Below are positions 12,230-23,324 of a stretch of 64,000 bases of DNA, one piece after another. The notes under the pieces were generated by a model. The model saw only the letters and a list, made by a program, of their open reading frames with translations, was not told the DNA's origin and did no database searches. This stretch comes from Congeria kusceri (taxonomy: Eukaryota; Mollusca; Bivalvia; Myida; Dreissenidae), in contig JAPFQT010000394.1 in the NCBI GenBank assembly GCA_027627225.1, forward strand, positions 78,001 to 142,000, written 5' to 3'. The position numbers and the translations under genes are program-made. Position 1 is the first letter of the stretch. Each line of letters starts with the position of its first letter.

Positions 12230-13450
12230 ACCACTGCGCACAAAAAATGACCCCCGCCCACCTCAAATATCACTTACAAGACAGTCTTCTTGTATGTGCT
12301 CCCAAGGGCAAGTCTCTTAAATAGCAAGTCTATATTTGTGCATTCGATACAGTTGTTTTTATATAAGTTTATATAAGTTACATATTGTTTTATATGTGTT
12401 AATTTTAAAGGCCCTAAAACGTTAGCCATTTGATAACACTTCTAACATTCGTATTATATTTTTTTATAGTTTTATACAGTTGAACATCACTATTTCGAAG
12501 TCGTTGGGACCGACGGAAAAAGTTCGAAATAGGAAAGTTCGAAACAGTGATGTTTTCCTGAACACCTGGTTAAATTACATCATGTGCATACATGAGGTAT
12601 ACATGTATAACGATGGATCGTAAATATTATCGTAAAGATTGTAAAAATCAATTACAACAGATTGCATTTATTAGGTTGTTTTTATTTATATATTCAACTT
12701 ATTATAAAAGATCAAAGAACAATGTGATATAAGACAGAGCATGTTAAGGATGAGCACTCTGAAATGTACAATACTGCTTTTAATGTACACTCAACTGTCA
12801 AATATCACGTATATCCAAGGTCGTTATTTACCCATAACTGGGTAAACCTGAGAACAATGGAAGATGCGAAAACATTACCGAGCAACGACTGCAGAGTCAT
12901 CAAACCTTTCATAGACAGCTCGAGTTTAGGTGCAACTTCGAAATAAACACTGACAATTAGGTGTGACAAACATAGTTGGGACCGGAATTTTAGTTCAAAA
13001 TGCAGATGATTTAGAAACAGACAAATTCAAAATAAATGATCGATATTTTAGTGAAATAAAGAAGGAAAAAAATCGGGACCAAACACAAGTTCGAAATAGC
13101 GTTTAATTTAAATTAACAGTGTTCAAATTAGAGGTAGGCAACTGTAGCATATTGGACCTTGAACCTTATCTTTTTTCTTAAACTGTCACCCTGGGTTATG
13201 CTACATGTCACTAAATAACCCAACAATTTTAAGTCTTAAAGGACAGGGTCTCATGTTGAAGCAAGACATTTCCTGTCTATAAGTGTTCAGCATTAGTTCA
13301 AGGCATGTCTTGTGTTTCTTACAACCAACAATAAGATTTATATACCAAAAAGACATAGGGAATGTTACATTACTTTGGTGTTATGGTGGCTTGTATTGCC
13401 AAAGTTGATTGTGTGACATTGTATTCCACAACCACATGTCTCCTTATGAT
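12230..13450 (+). repeat. Dispersed repeat R4, copy a (interrupted)
   Basis: Matches 39660-41130 in order: ACAAGACA-AGTCTTCTT, CATATTGTTTTAT(A/C)TGTGTT, AAAGGCCCT, CATATTGGA, then GGACAGGGTCTCATGTTG, ATTTATATACCAAAAA and ACTTTGGTGTTA(T/C)GGTGGCTTGTAT. Each copy carries an insertion the other lacks. No coding function seen. Confidence 0.75.
12477..13144. mobile_element. Pogo/mariner-like non-autonomous element, 668 bp
   Basis: Starts CAGTTGAACATCAC and ends GGCAACTG, imperfect inverted ends, flanked by TA on both sides (12475-12476, 13145-13146). Removing the element and one TA gives a sequence matching the empty site in the second R4 copy near 40055-40065. The TA duplication and the CAGTTGAAC-type end fit the Tc1/mariner-pogo group. 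No transposase frame survives. A 60-residue open frame at 12764 has no features. Confidence 0.75.
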
Positions 13451-13684
13451 AAAACAAGAGCTGTTGGAAGACAGCGCGTTAGACTTTTCTTGTGCTTGTC
13501 AGAGTTACTGGCATTTTTTTGTAAATCAAGAAATATGGAAATTCCACCAAAACCGCATTTTCGAACGAATTACATTGAAGTCTGCACATTAATATTTTTT
13601 TTTGTAATGGTGAACTCGACATTGACCCCATTAACCCCATATCAGGGTTTCCTGCAGGCATGTCGGCATCCCTGACACACACCC

Positions 13685-13850
13685 CTGTGAAATCGGCCGC
13701 TCAGTTTGGCACCACCTCCTCGAAATCGGCAGCATCGCACGACCCCAGCTCCCCCAAATTCGGCTGAAACGCTTAAACCCACCTCCCCAAAATCGGTCGC
13801 ATTGCCCGACCCCACCTTTATGAAAACGGTTGCAACGTTCGCAATCCAGG
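13685..13850. repeat. 33-bp minisatellite, about 5 degenerate copies
   Basis: AAATCGG or a variant recurs near 13690, 13723, 13757, 13790 and 13824, spacing 33-34 bp, with CCACCTCC and GCATCGCACGACCCC-like words between. The period is a multiple of three, which keeps a minus-strand glycine-rich frame (13642-13860) open. I take that frame as a repeat by-product. Confidence 0.8.
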
Positions 13851-13869
13851 CGGCGATCAAATGGGTAGT

Positions 13870-14860
13870 ATCGCTTTAACTACTGCCCTTTATCTAGCTT
13901 TTTGTTCGACCTGAACCTGTCTTTGCATTACCTTTAATTTGGAAATTCTTACTTTTCTAAAAATTGAAACTAATAAAAATATTTATCCTACTCAAATTGC
14001 AATAACCGCGTTTTTTTCATTGAATAAAAACGTATTGACTAACTCCTTTGGAGGCAGTGTACATCAAAATATTAGGCTGCATTTTCTATCGAATTAATTT
14101 TCAATTATACATGGTTTTCAAAAACTTTTATTTTTACTTCATTAATTTGTGTTCTAATGCGAAAGAAATCAATCGTTAATATCAGTTATACTACATGCGG
14201 ATATTAAAAGCCCAAAACTACTGGAATCTGACTGCGGTTCCTAATCAACATAAATTACGGTCCTGTATCTCCATGTAAAAACAAAGATTTATTTTTTAAA
14301 GATCTCTGGTAAAATGGGTGTTTTTCTACAAAAGCGCGCGAAAATTATGTTGCCATGCACAAGGTCACGGATGCCTCATGAAAAACGTGCGTGAACTGGC
14401 CACGTGCTTAATTACAGTGTTTATGTAAATAAAATTAAGTTTGACGATGTTAAAATGTGTTTCAAAATGGGTTCTTAAATACATTATTCGTTTCCTTATT
14501 TTTGATTGTACATTTGTGAAATGGATGAAAAAATTACCAGGATGAAATACAACGTTAAATATAATAATCAAATGTTTTTAAATGGCTGTTCACTTTTCCC
14601 GGCAACGCGAGTATTTGTTGTCAAACACTATTTTAGATGTTAGTAAGGTATAAACTCCGCTCTAAAAATCACCATATTTGGTTGGCTAATGAGATCGTTG
14701 TGGGCAGGACTACACAGTTCAGTCACTCGTTATCACTGTTGGAATTGAGACCTTATCGATCAATACGGTGTTCGTTTATGACCCTGTGGTTAACAATCGG
14801 TGTAATAGATAAAGGGGTTAAGGGTTGTCGCTTTGAAAATTAAAGCATCTCGGCATTATT
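13870..14860. other. No recognised gene
   Basis: AT-rich sequence; no shared repeat, splice-bounded frame or structured RNA recognised. Confidence 0.45.
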
Positions 14861-15790
14861 TAAGCATGTCGGCAAATTGCAATCCCAAGCTAGGTCTTGA
14901 TATAAGGTATCGATTTATTACGTTTCATTAAAAATCGCTATGTCTTCTCAAGCTATAGAGCATTAACAGTTTGTCTGTTTTAGTAAAGGTGGCCTTGACC
15001 CCACCCACCGCATATGCAATCCCAAGCGAGGTCTCGATATGAGATATCAATGTATGAAGTTTCATTAAAATATCTCAATGTGTTCTCAAGCTTTTGAGCA
15101 GAAACCATTTTTTATTTTTAGAAACGGTGACCTTGACAGTTACCCCATCCATCTTATATGCAATCCCAAGACAGGTCTTGACATAAGGTATCTATGTATC
15201 AAGTTTCATTAAAATATCTCAATTCATTCTCAAGTTATTGAGAGGAAACCGTTTTTCTATTTTTAATAACAGTGACCTTGACCTTAATCCCACCCACCCC
15301 ATATACAATTCTATGTAAGGTCTTGATAGGAGGTATCTATGTATTAAGTTTCAATAAAATATCTCAATGCGTTCTCAAGTTATTGAGCGGAAACCGTTTT
15401 TTCTATTTTTAGCAACAGTGACCTTAACCTTGACACCACCCACCCCATATGCAATCCCAAGCAAAGTCTCGATATATGGTATGTATGTATAAAGCTTCAT
15501 TGAAATATCTCAATGCGTTCTCATGTTATTGAGCAGAAACCGTTTTTCTATTTTTAGTAACAGTGACCTTAACCTTGACACCACCCACCCCATATGCAAT
15601 CCCAAGCAAAGTCTCGATATATGGTATGTATGTATAAAGCTTCATTGAAATATCTCAATGCGTTCTCATGTTATTGAGCAGAAACCGTTTTTCTATTTTT
15701 AGTAACAGTGACCTTGACCCCATGACCCCATATCCAATTCCAATTGAGGTCTCTTATCAGGTATCTATGTATTTAGTTTCATTTAACATG
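14860..15790 (+). repeat. Tandem array, unit about 145 bp (GACCTTGACC family)
   Basis: Units share GTGACCTTGACC, CCACCCACCCCATATGCAAT, CCCAAGC, GGTATCTATGTAT, AAATATCTCAATGCGTTCTC and TATTGAGC(A/G)GAAACCG. Two adjacent units (about 15420-15564 and 15565-15709) look nearly identical, offset by 145 bp. The others are diverged. The same family forms the array at 38885-39600. Confidence 0.9.
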
Positions 15791-15825
15791 ATTCATTATT
15801 AACTTGAATACTGTTTTAAGTATGT

Positions 15826-16187
15826 GGAGAGTTATGAAACATTAGGAACTGACCTACAACATGATAGAGGCAGACCATACCAAATTCTCCCATGGCTGGC
15901 ATTTTGGACTATGGAAGGTACATGTATTCTTGTATTTGTTAATGTTATATGTAAATGTAGGTTTATTAATTGCACAATTTGTTCAACATATTGTATTTGG
16001 AAATATACAAATTAAAAAAATAAATAAATCTTTATTAATGTTGATTTATATTAGGTTTATTAAAAACTCTTTATGTTACATTACACAGGTCCCATGGAAG
16101 AAAACGGATGGCAAGATCCTGAAAATCTGAAAGATTTACCAGCTTCATTACAACTTCATAACATTGATGACTGCATAGCTAATTGAT
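15826..16187 (+). CDS. Candidate two-exon 3' gene end, product unknown
   Basis: A first piece ends at a donor (GGAAG|GTACATGT, exon end about 15917) and a second begins after TTACATTACACAG (from about 16090). Joining them keeps two frames open. One gives an acidic tail ending LHNIDDCIAN before a stop at 16185-16187. The other contains ADHTKFSHGWHFGLWK (about 15866-15917) and stops soon after the junction. The second reminds me, from memory only, of a DHTKFSPDW-type motif in transposon-derived invertebrate proteins, which would make this a decayed fragment. The 145-bp array lies just upstream, so no earlier exon can be followed. Product and even frame are undecided. Confidence 0.3.
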
Positions 16188-16189
16188 GG

Positions 16190-17026
16190 ACTGGTCAGTC
16201 AACTGCATGCTCAGGACAGTGCCATTACCTTTGAAAAATGACCACTATCATATGTCTTCTTTGTTCAGCTGAACATTTTTTTGGTAAGGGACTCTCAAAG
16301 TATAAAAAGTGGACATTGGCATTCTGATCTAATATTTTCAGAAAATATTTAAGAAAGAATTACAAGAATTACAAGTGATGTTCAGTCTTTCACAGGGACC
16401 TGTAAAAGGAGCCATAATGATTCCCCATCAAACAATCGATGGTATATTTTTCCCAAGTTAAATGTTGAAAAAAACCTGCAGTGACAATATTCTAAAAACA
16501 TAGGAGATGTGAATTTAAGTTGTAAATAATCACATGACTAGTATGTTTTTGTCAATTTAAATACTGAGTTCAACTTATCATTTATTTCACTAGTTAAATT
16601 TATCAATCAATTAAATTTTCATTATTATTTTTTCAATTAGCAATATTTCATAATGTGAAAATTCCAAATCTGATTTGTAATGGACACATTTCATTTCAAA
16701 AGCAATAAAAATGTTGGAATACATCAATTTCCCTCGTTGTTTCATTCTTCTATTTACGAGCAGCATCGTAATAATAAGTTACACAGGATTTTATATAAAA
16801 AATATAAATTTAACCCATTTATATTTAACTGCAACATTTATTTTAAGAACATGTATATTTGAACACATGTTACTTTTTGGAGTCATTTGCTTTAAGGTCA
16901 TAATGCAAGAAGTAAATTATGTAGTTTCATTGGAAACCAATGGTTGTAGCTTTGATTGTATGAATTCATCTTTTGACTAGAAGTATCATTATTATTATAA
17001 TGTGAATAATGTATAGCAACTATAGC
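16190..17026. other. No recognised gene
   Basis: AT-rich, possibly the 3' untranslated part of the preceding candidate gene. Two overlapping 60-89 residue frames near 16680-16980 have no supporting features. Confidence 0.4.
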
Positions 17027-17262
17027 TAAGGCCCCCCCAAAAATAGTCCTGTTTCTGGTCTCCCGACCGACCCTTTACTTTTGCCGCCGACCCCACATTT
17101 TTTGGGTCCAAAAATAATAGAGACTGAAAAAGACAGTTACCGTGTACAACACAAACCATGCTCCCATCATAAAAAATATAATTAAATTAAAAAAATCCCT
17201 ACCTACCGACCCTTATTTTTGGGGGCAGGAGACCAGAAACGGAACTTATTTTTTTTGGCTTA
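17027..17262. mobile_element. Foldback MITE, 236 bp
   Basis: Long imperfect inverted arms: left TAAGGCCCCCCCAAAAATAG then GTTTCTGGTCTCC; right GGAGACCAGAAAC then a T-rich tract and GGCTTA. Inside, CGACCGACCC and CTACCGACCC are again inverted. No coding sequence. The target duplication is unclear. Confidence 0.75.
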
Positions 17263-18357
17263 GTATAAAGTACATGTGCAAAGTGAATTGGTAAATGGTT
17301 AAAAACAGTCTGTATGTACATGTCACATACTGGTATTCATTATAACAGTGTAAAGTGTAAACAATAAACATTACAGTTTTTATAATATATATGTTGTAAA
17401 ATCATACCAGTCTTCACAAAATCTTTTAAAGTAATTTGTTATTAAAAAGCAGAAAAGAAAGATTACTCAATACATGCAGTTTAAATCTTAATTTGCAATG
17501 TTCACTAGTTGTATTTCTGTTGTTGTTTTTTATTATTTGATAATGGTTGCCATTGTCACTTAATTTATGTTTTTATATAAAGTTCTATAAAATATACCTA
17601 TATCAAAGGATGATATGTAACACAATTTTAATATGTCATTTGTTCAGAATAACATGCAATATTAATCTTTCTATCCTTAACAATGTTAAACAAGAAATAA
17701 CTGAAATGGTCTACTGTAAATGTGTCAATTATAGGTCTCGGTACATCATTCATTGTAAGTTACCAATAGTGTTTAAAACAAAATTATTATGAAGTGTTCA
17801 TGCACAGGTTAACAAAATGTAAAAATGATTCTATATATCTATTTTAATTTGAAAAATATGGCTTAACACACTTTTCTAATGTATAATGATCGTATTTCAT
17901 AGTATAACAGTATTTGTTGCCATAGCAACCAGATCATCCAATTTATAGGTATAAGCCAATGTAAAAAGAATGATGTAAGATTGAAGCAATTAAATTATAT
18001 ACATTAGTTTATACATTTAGAGTGTTTGTTTTGAATGTGGAATAAAACACTAGAATAATGAATAAATGATAGAAAAGCTTGAAAATTGTTGTTATGGTGA
18101 CACACAAAAGAAGCTTAAAAATCCCATAAATAGTTCTTAATAAGAACAATAAATCACATCATCTGACACTACACATGTTTGCCTACAAGAAAATGTACAT
18201 AAAACTCAATTTTGACCAGGTATGTCATTTGGAAGAAAAATTGCCTTGCTGGTCACATATTAATTTGTACAATAAATGTATATTGACTTACAGATGTCTA
18301 CATTGCCGTAATTATAAAATTGTGTTTTGTCATAGTAATTCATTTTCAAATATCAAA
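17263..18357. other. No recognised gene
   Basis: AT-rich target DNA of the BEL/Pao insertion. It ends in the TCACT duplicated by the insertion. No exon-like frame. Confidence 0.5.
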
Positions 18358-18362
18358 TCACT

Positions 18363-18536
18363 TGTTCTAGAGGTTACACTTTTGGTTGTTTGTAGCCAAA
18401 AAAGAATTGTGTTGGGTTTTTCGCATGATCGTTGAGAATGGTTGACCACGAGTAGAAAAATGAAGAAAATAAAGAATATTACGAACAGTATAGTTGTTGT
18501 AGTGTTTAATTAGTTCAGAAACAAGTCTATAGAACA
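18363..18536 (+). repeat. 5' LTR of the BEL/Pao element
   Basis: Starts TGTTCTAGAGGTTACAC and ends CTATAGAACA. An AATAAA polyadenylation word lies at 18468-18473. Short (174 bp); it differs from the 3' LTR only in having six rather than seven A in the run after TAGCC. Confidence 0.97.
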
Positions 18537-18539
18537 TTT

Positions 18540-18556
18540 TGGCGCTGCGAGCAGGG
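18540..18556 (+). promoter_or_regulatory. tRNA primer-binding site
   Basis: Begins TGGCGCTGCGAGCAGGG four bases after the LTR. The leading TGG pairs with a tRNA CCA end. The complement resembles the 3' end of a eukaryotic tRNA-Ser, as I recall it; the tRNA identity needs a search. Confidence 0.75.
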
Positions 18557-18672
18557 TTTCACACGAAGTATTAGTGAATTTTGCGTGGAGAAAGTCAAAA
18601 TAAAAATAAAAAGAATAGATTACACACCACTAACTCTTATAACGTAAACAATAGAAAAACCCTCGTAAAACC

Positions 18673-21042
18673 ATGAGTGCGAACGAAGAAGAAGCAGTGG
18701 ACACTAAACCAGACGATCAGTTAACGGTTGCTGACTTGCGAATGAAAAAGTCACGTAGGAAATCCGTGTTTACCAGACAGAGGAATAAGCTAAGTAATGC
18801 CTTATGTGATTCTACTTCTGACAACGAACTGGTTAGCGAATTGCTGGACAAAGTGGAGACTGCCATGGACTCGTACCGTGAATCCATAGAGAAATTGATT
18901 GACAATTACAAGCAAAATGGTGAAACACAAGAAATGAAAGTGTATTTAGAAGAATTAGATGCGATGGACGCTCAGTATGACCAAATACAAAAGGCATGGC
19001 ATGAATGGCAATTAGAAACACAATCAGTATGTTCCGGCAAAGAAAGTGTGAAAGGGGAAAGTAACCATCAGAGTGGAAAAGCAGGTTTGGGCAAAGACTT
19101 GTTTAAACAGTTGCAACGAGTGTCAATTCCTGTGTTTTCTGGTGACATTAAAATGTACGAGTCGTGGAAATCCGCATTTATGTCGTGCATTGATGCAGCC
19201 CCAGCAACAGAAGAATATAAACTTCTTCAGTTACGTCAATACCTCAAAGGGCCTGCCCTGGCAACGATAGCGGAGTTAAGTCACTCAGCAGAAGCCTATA
19301 AGTTAGCTAAGGAGAAGTTAGAACGGAAGTATGGAGGTGTAAGAAGGAGAATAGGTAAATACATTGAAGAAATTGAGAAATATCCCCCAGTGACAATGAA
19401 AAATGTCAAAAACTTGGAAAAATTCTCAGATTTGCTTGAAATGACAGTATTAAACATGAAAGAGACTGGAGTGGAATCAGAATTAGGGCACGGAATGCTG
19501 TACGTGATGCTGCAACGGAAGTTACCGCCAGAGATGCTTGCCTCCTACCATAGATGGGTGCATGACAACAGTAAACTTGAATCAGTTGAGTCGCTGAAAG
19601 ATTTTGTAGTAATGGAAACTGAATATCATGTAACGGCCTCAGAAACTATTAATGGACTTGTAGGGCCAGTAAAGTCAGAAAAGTCTTTCACTGTTCAACA
19701 CGACAATGTGAATTCCAACAATATGAAACCCAGATATTGTCCGTTTTGTAGCAAGAAACATGGAATTTGGGACTGTACTGAATTTCGAGAACTAGATATT
19801 AAATCCAGATGGTCATTTGCAAAGCAGAAACAGCTGTGTTTTCGATGTCTGAAAGAAAATCATCAAGGAAACCAGTGTAGGAACTTTAGAAAATGTTCTA
19901 TTAATGGCTGCATAAAAAACCATCATAAACTCCTGCATATGGATGAGTTAAACCCATCAGCACCAGCCTTCGATCCTGGTAATTCCCAACCGTCGACTTA
20001 CACAAGTTCACACAACTCGTACATAGCATTAAGGACAGTTCCAGTGATTATAAAGGCCAATGGAAAAGAACTGAAAGTAAATGCACTGCTGGATGATGGT
20101 AGTACAAAAACCTATTTGAATAGAAATGTTGTGGAAGAATTGGGGATTCAAGGTGAAATTGAACAGTTGAATGTGAACACAATCAATGGTAAATGTGAAC
20201 AATTCGAAACCATGAATATCAGTTTTGAACTTATAAGTGTAAACAAACAGACAAAGGTAAATGTGACTGCTTACACAATAGAAAATGTGACGGGAGTTTT
20301 AAAACCAATTGATTGGAATATAATGAGTAAAAAATGGCCTCATCTCTGTGACATAAAGTTCCCCCATATTGGAAGAAAAACAAAAGTTGACCTATTGATA
20401 GGATTAGACTATTTGTATCTTCATCAGTCACTGGCGGAGCTGACTGGACGCCCTGGAAGCCCATCTGCGAGACTCACACCGCTCGGTTGGACATGTGTAG
20501 GACCTTGTGAATCAATCGGAGAACATGAACAGAAAAATTTGTTTGCATTTCATGTAACTGCATGTGAACCTGATATCAATGAAACTTTGAGATCATTTTG
20601 GGAAATTGAAAAAGTAGAAAGACCAGAAAATAATGTCTGCAAGGATGAAATAGTGAAAAAGCTTGAAAGAGAAACTGTTTATGATGCAGTTGCTCAGAGA
20701 TACTCGGTTCCTATACCTTGGAATGAAAACAAACATGAACTGAAAAACAATTTTGAACAGGCCAAACAGAGATTAGTTAACACAGAGAGGAAACTTGAAA
20801 AATCGCCAGAAGTACAAAAAACCTATGCCGAACTGATCAAGAAGCAAGTAAAGAAAGGTTATGTGCGGAAAATATGTGAAGGGGAAACAGATGTGAATTG
20901 TTGGTATATGCCACATTTTCCCATAGTTAAACCAAAGAAGACAACCACGCAAGTAAGAATGGTGTTTGATGCTTCAGCTAAACATAAAGGAATATACACC
21001 AAGGTCCAAAACTGCAAAATGACATTTTCGATGTACTGCTAA
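18673..21042 (+). CDS. BEL/Pao Gag, protease and start of reverse transcriptase
   Basis: 789 residues from an ATG 136 nt after the LTR. Residues 1-130 are charged and probably coiled. About 150-320 is a DUF1759-like Pao Gag domain (PVFSGDIKMYESWKSAF). Two Cys/His clusters follow, CPFCSKKHGIWDC (356-368) and CFRCLKENHQGNQC (389-402), nucleic-acid binding. A retropepsin-like site LLDDGSTKTYL sits at 472-482. LTPLGWTCVG, typical of Pao elements, lies near 607-616. The RT domain starts near 745 (PHFPIVKPKK, then VFDASAK). The frame then departs from the RT family and stops at 21040-21042. Continuing RT sequence lies in another frame, so the protein is truncated before the catalytic YMDD. Confidence 0.93.
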   Translation: MSANEEEAVDTKPDDQLTVADLRMKKSRRKSVFTRQRNKLSNALCDSTSDNELVSELLDKVETAMDSYRESIEKLIDNYKQNGETQEMKVYLEELDAMDAQYDQIQKAWHEWQLETQSVCSGKESVKGESNHQSGKAGLGKDLFKQLQRVSIPVFSGDIKMYESWKSAFMSCIDAAPATEEYKLLQLRQYLKGPALATIAELSHSAEAYKLAKEKLERKYGGVRRRIGKYIEEIEKYPPVTMKNVKNLEKFSDLLEMTVLNMKETGVESELGHGMLYVMLQRKLPPEMLASYHRWVHDNSKLESVESLKDFVVMETEYHVTASETINGLVGPVKSEKSFTVQHDNVNSNNMKPRYCPFCSKKHGIWDCTEFRELDIKSRWSFAKQKQLCFRCLKENHQGNQCRNFRKCSINGCIKNHHKLLHMDELNPSAPAFDPGNSQPSTYTSSHNSYIALRTVPVIIKANGKELKVNALLDDGSTKTYLNRNVVEELGIQGEIEQLNVNTINGKCEQFETMNISFELISVNKQTKVNVTAYTIENVTGVLKPIDWNIMSKKWPHLCDIKFPHIGRKTKVDLLIGLDYLYLHQSLAELTGRPGSPSARLTPLGWTCVGPCESIGEHEQKNLFAFHVTACEPDINETLRSFWEIEKVERPENNVCKDEIVKKLERETVYDAVAQRYSVPIPWNENKHELKNNFEQAKQRLVNTERKLEKSPEVQKTYAELIKKQVKKGYVRKICEGETDVNCWYMPHFPIVKPKKTTTQVRMVFDASAKHKGIYTKVQNCKMTFSMYC

Positions 21043-21059
21043 GGTTCCGTAAAAATGAA

Positions 21060-23324
21060 GTGGCTATTATGTGCGATATCCAAGAAATGTATTTGCAAAT
21101 AGGACTTTTGGTTCCAGATAGGCCCTATCATCGTTTCCTGTGGCGAGAAGATCTTACTACAGATCCAGACATATATGAGTTTGAGCGGGTTGTGTTCGGT
21201 GTGAATGCGTCCCCACTTTTAGCACATTTTGTTTCACAAGAAAATGCACGACGATTTGAAACTGAGTTTCCACTAGCTGCGCAATCGGTTATGAAATCAA
21301 CATACATGGACGATACGATAGATTCAGTAGCAGATGTTGAAACGGGGAAACTTTTGTATTTCGAACTACGTGAATTGTGGAAAAAAGCCAGTATGAACCC
21401 TAGAAAATGGATGTCCAATTCCAGTGAACTTATGAAGCACATACCAGAAGAGCTAAGAGCCATACAGGAAGTAGAGATTAGTGACAAAAGTGTTCCAGAA
21501 ACCAAGACTCTTGGTATAACATGGAATCCAGATGAAGATTCTTTCACATTCAAGCATTCATACAATGAACATTTGAAAATGACCAAGCGAAATGTGTTAC
21601 GGACTATTGCATCTTTGTTCGATCCACTTGGTTTCATTCAACCATTCATAGTGAGAGCTAAAACTCTAATGCAAGAAATCTGGTTAACGGGGTCGGATTG
21701 GGATGAGGAACTGCCAGTTCAATTAGCAAGAAAAATACAAATCTGGTACGAAGAACTGAGTCAGCTGAATGAAATAAGAGTGGCAAGATGCATACATGCA
21801 TCAAATCAAAGTCAAATACATACATTTGTTGATGCGTCAAAGGATGCCTACGCAGCAGTGGTTTATTGTCGAAACAATAAGAAAATCAAAATAATCACAT
21901 CAAAAACAAAAGTTGCACCCCTTAAAACAGTCAGTATTCCAAGATTAGAACTTTTAGCAGCAGTACTTGGCCTGAATTTGACACAAAGTGTTTGTCGATC
22001 ATTAGAAATGAATTTGAAAGATTGCACATTTTGGTCAGACAGTTTGAATGTTTTGTACTGGATTCATGGACAAAGCAGACAATACAAGCCATTTGTAGCC
22101 AACCGCGTTGGGTCCATTCATGAGAGTACAGTCCCAACCCAGTGGAGATATGTGCCAAGCAGCATGAATCCAGCAGATCTTGCATCGAGAGGAATGTCCA
22201 TCAGTACGCTATCGAAGAGTGACTTATGGTGGCACGGACCTTTGTTTCTGCAGGAAGAGCCAGAAAACTGGCCTAGAAATCTGGTAGAAGCAGGAGAAGA
22301 TGCTAAGATTGAAGTCAAGAGAAAATCATTAGAAAGCACGTACTTGAATGCAACTTGTCCTGATGAAAAATTCAAGCTTGATGCTTCCCAGTATTCGGAC
22401 TGGAATAGGTTTATTCGCATTGCAGCTTGGGTATATAGATTCATAGACAACTGTCAAGTGAAACAAGAAGACCGGCGCTTGTCCTTAGACTTGAGATGTG
22501 AAGAACTGTTAAGTGCTGAAAAACAAGTTATAGCATTGTACCAAAAGCAAGCCTTCAGAGATGAATATGTAGCTTTAAAGAAAGGACAAAGAATTCCAAG
22601 AAACAGCAAGTTAGCAGCACTTAACCCAGAAATCGATTCAGATGGTGTGTTGAGATGTAATAGTCGATTAGGATTCACAAGATTCCTGCCGTTTGAATCA
22701 AGGTTTCCTATCCTATTGCCAAGAAAACATGATGTTACAAGATTGATAGTAAAACACTACCACGAAAAAGTGTATCATGGAGGGACAAATAGAACATTAG
22801 CAGAACTTTCGGGAAAATACTGGATAATATCAGCTAGAGAAGCAATACGAGAAATTGAAAACATGTGCGCAAGATGTAAACTTAACAAAGCAAAACCCTT
22901 GTCGCAGATCATGGGAGCTTTACCAGATGAACGAACACAGTCAGTTAGAGCCTTCGCCACAACATCTGTTGACTTCGCAGGACCATTCATCACCAAGCAA
23001 GGACGGGGCAAAACAAGACTGAAAAGATACCTTTGTGTCTTTACATGTATGGTTACCAGAGCTGTACATTTTGAAGTGACATATAGTTTAGATACTAATT
23101 CGTTCTTGAATGCGCTGTGTAGATATGTGAACAGAAGAGGAAAGCCTGATCTTATCATGTCGGACAATGGAACAAACTTTGTTGGAGCTGTGAATGAACT
23201 TAAAGTGTTATTTTCGAACATTAAAGATAAAGTTGTCCAGAGATATGCTGTAAATGAAAGAATTGAATGGAAATTTATGCCCCCAAATTCCCCTCATTTG
23301 GTGGTGTGCATGAATCGATGGTAA
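21060..23324 (+). CDS. BEL/Pao reverse transcriptase, RNase H and integrase N-part (frame-broken)
   Basis: RT-like sequence in this frame already begins about 21008, upstream of the first ATG. YMDD is at residues 82-85, the catalytic metal-binding pair of RT. RNase H follows with D258 (FVDASKDAY), E297 (PRLELLAAV) and D327 (WSDSLN). The integrase zinc finger is H568, H573, C603, C606, and its first two catalytic acids are D638 (SVDFAGPF) and D702 (SDNGTNF). After residue 746 (NSPH) the frame leaves the family and stops. The third integrase acid lies in the next open frame. Compared with Pao relatives, the upstream junction also lacks about five residues just after VFDASAK, so a short deletion rather than programmed shifting explains it. 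Confidence 0.93.
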   Translation: MAIMCDIQEMYLQIGLLVPDRPYHRFLWREDLTTDPDIYEFERVVFGVNASPLLAHFVSQENARRFETEFPLAAQSVMKSTYMDDTIDSVADVETGKLLYFELRELWKKASMNPRKWMSNSSELMKHIPEELRAIQEVEISDKSVPETKTLGITWNPDEDSFTFKHSYNEHLKMTKRNVLRTIASLFDPLGFIQPFIVRAKTLMQEIWLTGSDWDEELPVQLARKIQIWYEELSQLNEIRVARCIHASNQSQIHTFVDASKDAYAAVVYCRNNKKIKIITSKTKVAPLKTVSIPRLELLAAVLGLNLTQSVCRSLEMNLKDCTFWSDSLNVLYWIHGQSRQYKPFVANRVGSIHESTVPTQWRYVPSSMNPADLASRGMSISTLSKSDLWWHGPLFLQEEPENWPRNLVEAGEDAKIEVKRKSLESTYLNATCPDEKFKLDASQYSDWNRFIRIAAWVYRFIDNCQVKQEDRRLSLDLRCEELLSAEKQVIALYQKQAFRDEYVALKKGQRIPRNSKLAALNPEIDSDGVLRCNSRLGFTRFLPFESRFPILLPRKHDVTRLIVKHYHEKVYHGGTNRTLAELSGKYWIISAREAIREIENMCARCKLNKAKPLSQIMGALPDERTQSVRAFATTSVDFAGPFITKQGRGKTRLKRYLCVFTCMVTRAVHFEVTYSLDTNSFLNALCRYVNRRGKPDLIMSDNGTNFVGAVNELKVLFSNIKDKVVQRYAVNERIEWKFMPPNSPHLVVCMNRW

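Noticed and set aside
13642..13860. Glycine-rich minus-strand frame
   Set aside because: Explained by the 33-bp minisatellite.
21128..23221. Long minus-strand open frames opposite pol (for example 21128-21637, 22775-23221)
   Set aside because: Antisense shadows of the retroelement coding region; no independent features.
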